This document shows positions 58,471 through 64,000 of a stretch of DNA of 64,000 nucleotides, in pieces. Made by a program: the position numbers and the translations under genes. Within the stretch, counting starts at the first letter, position 1, and every line of letters begins with the position of its first letter. The notes under the pieces were generated by a model. That model was not told the origin of the DNA. It worked only from the letters and a program-made list of their open reading frames with translations, and ran no database searches. This DNA is from Streptomyces filamentosus (lineage in GTDB: Bacteria; Actinomycetota; Actinomycetes; Streptomycetales; Streptomycetaceae), in NCBI RefSeq assembly GCF_014654895.1, contig NZ_BNBE01000004.1, positions 868,001 to 932,000 of the forward strand, in the 5' to 3' direction.

Positions 58471-59636
58471 GCCCCATGTCCGTACGTGATCCCCTGCCCG
58501 TCGTCCTCGCGGGCGCCCGCGGCCACGGCCGCAGCCACCTCCTCAACATCCACCGCCTGGAACGCCTCGGCCTGGTCCGCCTCGCCGGCGTCTGCGAGCT
58601 GCGGCCGCTCGACGCCGCCGAGCTCGACGGCCTCGGCGACCCCGCCCAGTCCGACGACTTCGAGGCGCTGCTCGCCGCCACCGGCGCGAAGCTGGCGGTG
58701 CTCAGCACCCCGATCCAGACCCACACCGACATGACGCTCGCCGCCGCCCGGCACGGCGCGGACGTCCTCCTGGAGAAGCCCCCGGCTCCCTCCTACGCGG
58801 AGTTCCGCCGGATGGCCGACGGGGTCGCGGCGGCCGGCGCCGCCTGCCAGATCGGCTTCCAGTCGCTCGGCTCGCACGCCGTCGCCGCCGTCCGCGCGCT
58901 GATCGCCGACGGGGCGATCGGCGAGGTCCGGGGCGTCGGCGCGGCCGGCGCCTGGGTCCGCGACGAGGCGTACTTCCGGCGCGCCCCCTGGGCCGGCCGG
59001 CGCCGCCTCGACGGCCTCGACGTCGTCGACGGCGCGCTGACCAACCCGCTCGCCCACGCCGTCGCCACCGCCCTCGCGCTCGCCGGGACCACCCGCGCCG
59101 AGGACGTGGCCGGCATCGAGACCGAGCTGTACCACGCGAACGACATCGAGTCCGACGACACCTCCGCCGTCCGCGTCACCACCACCGCCGGCTTCCCGGT
59201 GACCGTGACCGCGACGCTCTGCGCGGAGCGGACCCGCGAACCGTACGTGGTGGTGCACGGCAGCCGCGGCCGGATCACCTTCTGGTACCGCGAGGACCGG
59301 GTGCTGCTCCAGCGGGCCGGGCACGGCCCGGAGGAGACCGTCCACGGCCGCACCGACCTCCTGGAGAACCTGCTCTCCCACGTCGCCGACGGCACCCCGC
59401 TGCTGGTCCCGCCGGACGCGACCGGCGCCTTCATGCGGGTCGTCGAGGCGGTCCGCACCGCCCCCGACCCGCTGCCGCTGCCCGCCGCCCACTGGCGGAC
59501 CGAGCCCGGCGAGAGCGCCGGGCGGCGCGTCGTGGCGGGCGTGGAGGCGCTGGTGGACGCCGGCGCCGAACGGCTCCGGCTCTACTCCGAGCTCGGCGCC
59601 CCCTGGGCGTCCCCGGCCCCGGCGGGGGTCCGATGA
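58467..59636 (+). CDS. Gfo/Idh/MocA-family oxidoreductase
   Basis: A 389-residue NAD(P)-dependent sugar dehydrogenase fold: GARGHGRSHLLN Rossmann loop near 17, the conserved EKPPAPSYAEF (Lys near 102) and an alpha/beta C-terminal domain with NPLAHAVATAL containing the catalytic-site His. Could oxidise a sugar to a lactone, feeding the dehydratase upstream; an inference from position. Confidence 0.87.
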   Translation: MSPMSVRDPLPVVLAGARGHGRSHLLNIHRLERLGLVRLAGVCELRPLDAAELDGLGDPAQSDDFEALLAATGAKLAVLSTPIQTHTDMTLAAARHGADVLLEKPPAPSYAEFRRMADGVAAAGAACQIGFQSLGSHAVAAVRALIADGAIGEVRGVGAAGAWVRDEAYFRRAPWAGRRRLDGLDVVDGALTNPLAHAVATALALAGTTRAEDVAGIETELYHANDIESDDTSAVRVTTTAGFPVTVTATLCAERTREPYVVVHGSRGRITFWYREDRVLLQRAGHGPEETVHGRTDLLENLLSHVADGTPLLVPPDATGAFMRVVEAVRTAPDPLPLPAAHWRTEPGESAGRRVVAGVEALVDAGAERLRLYSELGAPWASPAPAGVR

Positions 59637-60481
59637 GCACCGCCACGGCCACCACGGCGCTGCGGGCCGCGGGCCGCACCGTCGCCCACTGCACGACCCG
59701 CCCCGCGCTCGCCGCCGACCACTCCCCGCGCCCCTACCTCCACCCGGTGACCACGCTCGCCGGACGGACCGTCACCGAGGTGCTGCCCGAGGACCACGTC
59801 CACCACCTGGGCGTCTCCGTCGCCGTCCCGGACGTCGACGGGCGCAACTTCTGGGGCGGCCGGACCTTCGTCCGGGGCCGCGGCCCGGTCGAGCTCGACA
59901 ACCACGGCGTCCAGCGGCACGACGGCTTCAAGCTGTGCGACCCGGACGGCTTCGTCGAGGAGCTGAGCTGGACCGCCGGCGGGGAGCGGCTGCTCGCCGA
60001 GCACCGCACGGTCGCCGCGGTCGCCCTCACCGACACGGCGTGGGCCCTCGACCTGACCTTCTCCGTCGCCAACGTCTCCGGCCGCGACCTGTCGATCGGC
60101 AGCCCCGCCACCAACGGGCGCCCGGGCGCCGCCTACGGCGGCTTCTTCTGGCGCGCCCCCAAGGAGGCAGCCCCGCCCGAGGTGTTCGGTCCCGGCGCGG
60201 ACGGGGAGGAGGCCGTGCACGGCGCCCGTGCCGACTGGGTGGCGATGTGCGGCGACGGCTGGAGCCTGGTCTTCGCCGGGGCGACGGAGACCACCCGGCG
60301 CGACCCGTGGTTCGTGCGGGCCGCCGAGTACCCCGGGGTCGGCTCCTCCCTCGCGTACGGGGAGCGGCTCGCGGTCCCGGCCGGCGGGACCTTCGTGCGG
60401 CGCGTGGTCACGGTGGTGGCCGACGGGCGGCTCGACCGGGACGCGGCGGCGGCGCTGGTGCGCAGGGCGGTGGCGTCGTGA
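59633..60481 (+). CDS. DUF6807 (PmoA-like) protein
   Basis: A 282-residue cytoplasmic protein of the family annotated DUF6807 or PmoA family, despite no link to methane oxidation. Seen: conserved RPYLHPVTTLAGRTVTE near 33, HVHHLGVSVAV near 54 and NGRPGAAYGGFFWRAP near 160. The His-rich HVHHLG suggests a metal or sugar site. These genes are regularly found beside Gfo/Idh genes in sugar clusters. Biochemical role unknown. Overlaps both neighbours by 4 bases. Confidence 0.85.
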   Translation: MSTATATTALRAAGRTVAHCTTRPALAADHSPRPYLHPVTTLAGRTVTEVLPEDHVHHLGVSVAVPDVDGRNFWGGRTFVRGRGPVELDNHGVQRHDGFKLCDPDGFVEELSWTAGGERLLAEHRTVAAVALTDTAWALDLTFSVANVSGRDLSIGSPATNGRPGAAYGGFFWRAPKEAAPPEVFGPGADGEEAVHGARADWVAMCGDGWSLVFAGATETTRRDPWFVRAAEYPGVGSSLAYGERLAVPAGGTFVRRVVTVVADGRLDRDAAAALVRRAVAS

Positions 60482-62031
60482 CGCCCGGCCCGCGGATTCC
60501 GGAGGTCACCGGCGACCTGGGGGACGGCACGTACCGCAACCCGGTCCTCGCGGCCGACTGGTCGGACCCGGACGTGGTGCGGGTGGGCGGGGACTTCTAC
60601 CTCACCGCGTCCAGCTTCGGCCGCGCCCCCGGCCTTCCGCTGCTGCACTCCCGCGACCTGGTCAACTGGACGCTCGCCGGACACGCCCTCGAACGGCTCG
60701 TCCCCGAGGGGGCGTTCACCGGACCCCGGCACGACCGGGGGGTGTGGGCGCCGTCCCTGCGCCACCACGACGGCCGCTTCTGGATCTTCTGGGGCGACCC
60801 CGACCACGGCGTCTTCCAGGTCAACGCGCCTTCTGTCGAAGGGCCTTGGAGCGAGCCTCACCTGGTGAAGGAGGGGCTCGGGCTGATCGACGCCTGTCCG
60901 CTGTGGGACGAGGAGACCGGCGAGGCGTATCTGGTGCACGGCTGGGCGAAGTCCCGGGCCGGGTTCAACAACCGGCTGACCGGACACCGGATGCGCCCGG
61001 ACGGCACCGGCGTCCACGGCGAGGGCCGTACCCTGGTCGACGCCGACCTGATCCCCGGCTGGTTCACCCTGGAGGGCCCCAAGCTGTACCGGCACGAGGG
61101 GCGGTTCTGGATCCTCGCCCCGGCCGGCGGGGTCGCCACCGGCTGGCAGGGCGCCTTCCGCGCCGACTCCTTCTTCGGGCCGTACGAGGAGCGGATCGTC
61201 CTCTCCCAGGGCGACACCGACGTCAACGGCCCCCACCAGGGCGGCTGGGTGCGCACCGGGGCGGGCGAGGACTGGTTCCTGCACTTCCAGCAGACCGGCG
61301 CGCACGGCCGGCTCGTCCACCTCCAGCCGATGCGCTGGGACGCGGACGGCTGGCCGGTCCTGGGCGACGACGGCTCCCCCGTACGCGTCCACCGCAAGCC
61401 CGCGCTGCCCCCGGCGCCGGTGTCCCGGCCGGCCGTGGACGACGCCTTCCCCGGCGGCGCCTTCGGGCCACAGTGGCAGTGGACCGCCAACCCCCGCGCG
61501 GACTGGGTCCGTTCGCACGGGGGCAAGGGACTGCGGCTGGCCTGCGTCCGTACGGGGCGGGCCGGCGACCTGCGGTCGGTGCCGCACGTCCTGACGCAGC
61601 GGCTGCCCGCCGGGGCGCGGACCGTGGAGGTCCGGCTGCGCCTGGAGTCCGACGCGCCCGGGGCGCGGGCCGGTCTGGTCGTGCTCGGCGACGCGTACGC
61701 CTGGATCGGCCTGGAGCGCGGCGAGGACGGCGGCGTGCTGCTCGTCCACCGCTTCGCACCGGGCAACGCCGACCGGGAGCGGGACGCGGCCCGCGCCCGC
61801 CCCGCGGGCGCCGGGGAGGTGCTGCTGCGGATCGAGGTCACCGCCGACGCCCGCTGCCGCTTCTCCTACGACGCGGGCGCGGGTCCGGTGCGGCTCGGGC
61901 CCGAGTTCGCGGCCACCCCCTGGCGGTGGGTGGGCGCCCTGCTCGGCCTGTTCGCCGCCGCGCCGGAGGGCGAAGGGCACGCCGGGACGGGCGTGTTCGA
62001 CGACTTCCGCACCACGGCCGCCGCCCCCTGA
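60478..62031 (+). CDS. GH43 glycosidase (xylosidase/arabinofuranosidase type)
   Basis: A 517-residue cytoplasmic GH43 protein. Five-bladed propeller about 1-320 with catalytic base Asp in NPVLAADWSDPDV near 29, transition-state Asp in DACPLWDEETG near 141 and acid Glu in FTLEGPKLY near 198. Residues about 330-510 form a concanavalin-like C-terminal domain found in beta-xylosidases. It would trim imported arabino- or xylo-oligosaccharides. Confidence 0.9.
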   Translation: MTPGPRIPEVTGDLGDGTYRNPVLAADWSDPDVVRVGGDFYLTASSFGRAPGLPLLHSRDLVNWTLAGHALERLVPEGAFTGPRHDRGVWAPSLRHHDGRFWIFWGDPDHGVFQVNAPSVEGPWSEPHLVKEGLGLIDACPLWDEETGEAYLVHGWAKSRAGFNNRLTGHRMRPDGTGVHGEGRTLVDADLIPGWFTLEGPKLYRHEGRFWILAPAGGVATGWQGAFRADSFFGPYEERIVLSQGDTDVNGPHQGGWVRTGAGEDWFLHFQQTGAHGRLVHLQPMRWDADGWPVLGDDGSPVRVHRKPALPPAPVSRPAVDDAFPGGAFGPQWQWTANPRADWVRSHGGKGLRLACVRTGRAGDLRSVPHVLTQRLPAGARTVEVRLRLESDAPGARAGLVVLGDAYAWIGLERGEDGGVLLVHRFAPGNADRERDAARARPAGAGEVLLRIEVTADARCRFSYDAGAGPVRLGPEFAATPWRWVGALLGLFAAAPEGEGHAGTGVFDDFRTTAAAP

Positions 62032-62052
62032 ACCGGCGGCCCCGCCGCCGGT
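62032..62052 (+). other. hairpin between GH43 and the binding-protein gene
   Basis: ACCGGCGGC and GCCGCCGGT pair perfectly around CCC, directly after the GH43 stop. It may partly terminate the upstream transcript or protect the 3' end, allowing different expression of the binding protein. The following 90 bases are C-rich with no other feature. Confidence 0.5.
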
Positions 62053-62142
62053 CCCGCACCACCCCCCGCACCCCCCTGACTTCCCCACCCCCCTTCCCAT
62101 CCGCGCACCATCCCCGCACCATCCCAGAGAAGAGAGCCGACG

Positions 62143-63480
62143 ATGACCATCTTCCCCGGCCGGCGCAGAGCCGCCCTCGCCCTCGCCCTCTCCGGCGTCC
62201 TCGCGCTGACCGCCACCGCCTGCGGTGACGACGGCAGCGGCGGGGCCGGCGGCGGGGGGACGGAGGGATCGGGCAAGGGCAAGATCACCTTCTGGGACAA
62301 CAACGGCGGTGTCCGCACCGACGTCTGGAAGGAGATCATCGCCGACTTCGAGAAGGCGAACCCGGACATCGACGTCGAGTACGTCGGCGTCGCCTCCAAG
62401 GAGGTGCAGTCCAAGTACGACACCGCCATCCAGGGCGGCGCGCTGCCGGACGTCGGCGGCGTCGGCGCGGCGATGCTCGCCGGGATCGCCGCGCAGGGCG
62501 CCCTGGAGCCGCTGGACGAGCGGCTCGAGAAGAGCTCCCTGTTCGGCAAGCTGAACAAGGGCATGGTCGAGTCCGTCAAGGCGGCCGGCGGCCAGGACAA
62601 GCTCTTCACCGTCCCGACCTCCGCCAGCAACGGCGTCCTCTACTACCGCACCGACCTCTTCAAGGCGGCGGGCCTCCAGGAGCCGTCGACCTGGTCGGCG
62701 TTCTACGCGGCGGCCGACAAGCTCACCCAGAAGGACAAGAACCGCTTCGGCTACACCATCCGCGGCGGCGCGGGCTCCATCGCCCAGGCCCTGGACGCCA
62801 TGTACGGCCAGAGCGGCATCACCGAGTTCTGGGACGGCGACAGGACCACGGTCAACGACCCGAAGAACGTGGCCGCGCTGGAGAAGTACGTCTCCCTGTT
62901 CAAGAAGAACACCCCGGCCGCCGACGTGAACAACGACTTCACCAAGATGGTCGCGCAGTGGGACAGCGGCGAGATCGGCATGCTGAACCACAACCTCGGC
63001 TCGTACCAGGACCACGTGAAGGCCCTGGGCACCGAGAAGTTCCGCGGCATACCGAACCCGACGCTCGACAACGGCACCCGCGTGATGGTGTCCAACCCGG
63101 TCGACGGCCTCGGCCTCTTCTCCAGCAGCAAGAACAAGGCCGCCGCCTGGAAGTTCATCGAGTTCGCCGCCTCCCACGAGTCCAACTCCAAGTGGAACAA
63201 GTCCGCCGGCGCCATCCCCGCCAACACCGAGGCCGCCGGCGACCCGTGGCTCCAGGAGGCCGAGCCCACCAAGCTCGCCGCCGAGGTCCTCTTCAGCGGC
63301 AAGGCGTCCATCGTCCAGCTGCCGTACTACCTGCCGGACTGGAACACCATCTCCAAGGCCGACAACGAGGCCAACTTCCAGAAGGTGCTGCTCGGTTCGA
63401 TGTCCGCGAAGGACTTCGCCGACGACCTCGCCGAGCAGCTGAACGAGGCCCAGGCCGAGTGGAAGCAGCAGCAGAAGTGA
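62143..63480 (+). CDS. sugar-binding lipoprotein of ABC importer
   Basis: A 445-residue family 1 solute-binding protein with lipobox ATAC (Cys27) after the signal FPGRRRAALALALSG, a Gly-rich linker, and mature start KITFWDNNGGVRTDVWKEI. It is the only binding protein in this cluster, so it probably serves the permeases at 56615 and 57550. AGAGAAGAGAG precedes the ATG. Confidence 0.92.
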   Translation: MTIFPGRRRAALALALSGVLALTATACGDDGSGGAGGGGTEGSGKGKITFWDNNGGVRTDVWKEIIADFEKANPDIDVEYVGVASKEVQSKYDTAIQGGALPDVGGVGAAMLAGIAAQGALEPLDERLEKSSLFGKLNKGMVESVKAAGGQDKLFTVPTSASNGVLYYRTDLFKAAGLQEPSTWSAFYAAADKLTQKDKNRFGYTIRGGAGSIAQALDAMYGQSGITEFWDGDRTTVNDPKNVAALEKYVSLFKKNTPAADVNNDFTKMVAQWDSGEIGMLNHNLGSYQDHVKALGTEKFRGIPNPTLDNGTRVMVSNPVDGLGLFSSSKNKAAAWKFIEFAASHESNSKWNKSAGAIPANTEAAGDPWLQEAEPTKLAAEVLFSGKASIVQLPYYLPDWNTISKADNEANFQKVLLGSMSAKDFADDLAEQLNEAQAEWKQQQK

Positions 63481-64000
63481 GCCTGGGCCGCCGCGAGGCG
63501 GTCGCGGCCGGGGCGGGCCTCGCGCTCGCCCTGGCCGCCCGGCCGGCCGCCGCCCGTGCCGAGGCCCCGGCCTCCCGGCTCCCCCGGACCGTCTTCGTCG
63601 CCGGGGACTCCACCGCCGCGCAGAAGTACGCCGACGCGGCGCCCGAGACCGGCTGGGGCATGGCCCTGCCGTTCTTCCTGCACCGCGGGGTCGCGGTCGC
63701 CAACCACGCGGTCAACGGCCGCTCCACCAAGAGCTTCCTGGACGAGGGCCGACTGGAGCCGATCGCCGCCGCGCTGCGGCCCGGGGACGTGCTGCTCGTC
63801 CAGTTCGGCCACAACGACGCGAAGACCGCCGACCCCGCCCGCTACACCGCACCCCGGGGCGCCTACCAGGACAACCTGCGGGTCTTCGTGGAGACCGCCC
63901 GCGCCCGGGGCGCGCTGCCGGTGATCGCGACCTCCGTCGAACGGCGCCGCTTCGACGCCGCGGGGAACGCCCAGCGCTCGCTCGGCGACTACCCGGCCGC
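63477..64000 (+). CDS. rhamnogalacturonan acetylesterase, 5' part
   Basis: The window ends inside this gene; 174 residues are visible from a GTG overlapping the previous stop. An RR-type signal (LGRREAVAAGAGLALALAA) is followed by SGNH blocks: VFVAGDSTAAQ near 40, NHAVNGRSTKSFLDEG near 75 and VQFGHNDAK near 108. RGAE removes acetyl groups from rhamnogalacturonan I outside the cell, tying this cluster to pectin. Confidence 0.88.
   Translation, partial: MSLGRREAVAAGAGLALALAARPAAARAEAPASRLPRTVFVAGDSTAAQKYADAAPETGWGMALPFFLHRGVAVANHAVNGRSTKSFLDEGRLEPIAAALRPGDVLLVQFGHNDAKTADPARYTAPRGAYQDNLRVFVETARARGALPVIATSVERRRFDAAGNAQRSLGDYPA

Overview
The window reads as a high-GC chromosomal segment of a Streptomyces or close relative. 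Nearly every codon ends in G or C, GTG starts and 4-base stop/start overlaps (ATGA, GTGA) are common, and typical Streptomyces families are present: LutABC, ROK and LacI sugar regulators, an XRE/DUF397 pair, a TIGR04222 membrane protein and three sugar ABC importers without their own ATPase. No rRNA, tRNA, CRISPR array, transposase or secondary-metabolite cluster was seen. Functions come from reading the protein sequences; no database search was possible.

Layout. 0-4 kb: two small genes (one with an early stop codon), then divergent xylB and xylA around a palindromic operator. 4-13 kb: an L-rhamnose locus (LacI regulator, mutarotase, isomerase, aldolase/dehydrogenase fusion, rhamnulokinase) running straight into lutABC, which would turn the lactate formed from lactaldehyde into pyruvate. 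13-21.6 kb: a galactan locus (LacI regulator, two permeases, binding protein, GH42 beta-galactosidase, secreted GH53 endo-galactanase). 21.6-27.6 kb: a sugar-acid region with a decayed galactonate dehydratase fragment, an SMP-30 lactonase, a ROK regulator, an IclR regulator, an enolase-superfamily dehydratase and a zinc alcohol dehydrogenase. 27.7-39.9 kb: a LacI-controlled set with a large binding protein, two permeases, GH42, a GH95-like protein and GH3. 40-50.2 kb: general genes (lipoprotein, Cmx-like exporter, PQQ-propeller lipoprotein, nucleotidyltransferase, acetyltransferase, XRE/DUF397, AraC, cupin, SGNH hydrolase). 50.3-64 kb: a GH31 alpha-xylosidase with a copy of the xyl operator, then a GntR-headed cluster with a DHDPS-family enzyme, an IlvD/Edd dehydratase, two permeases, a Gfo/Idh oxidoreductase, a DUF6807 protein, GH43, a binding protein and a rhamnogalacturonan acetylesterase cut by the window end.

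Taken together it is a plant cell-wall sugar island suited to pectin side chains (rhamnose, galactan, arabinan) and to xylose- and fucose-containing oligosaccharides. Several non-coding features stand out: two strictly 7-base-periodic GGATCC arrays and a related 8-base array, four 14-base tandem repeats in the GntR leader, and sets of palindromic operators linking distant genes.
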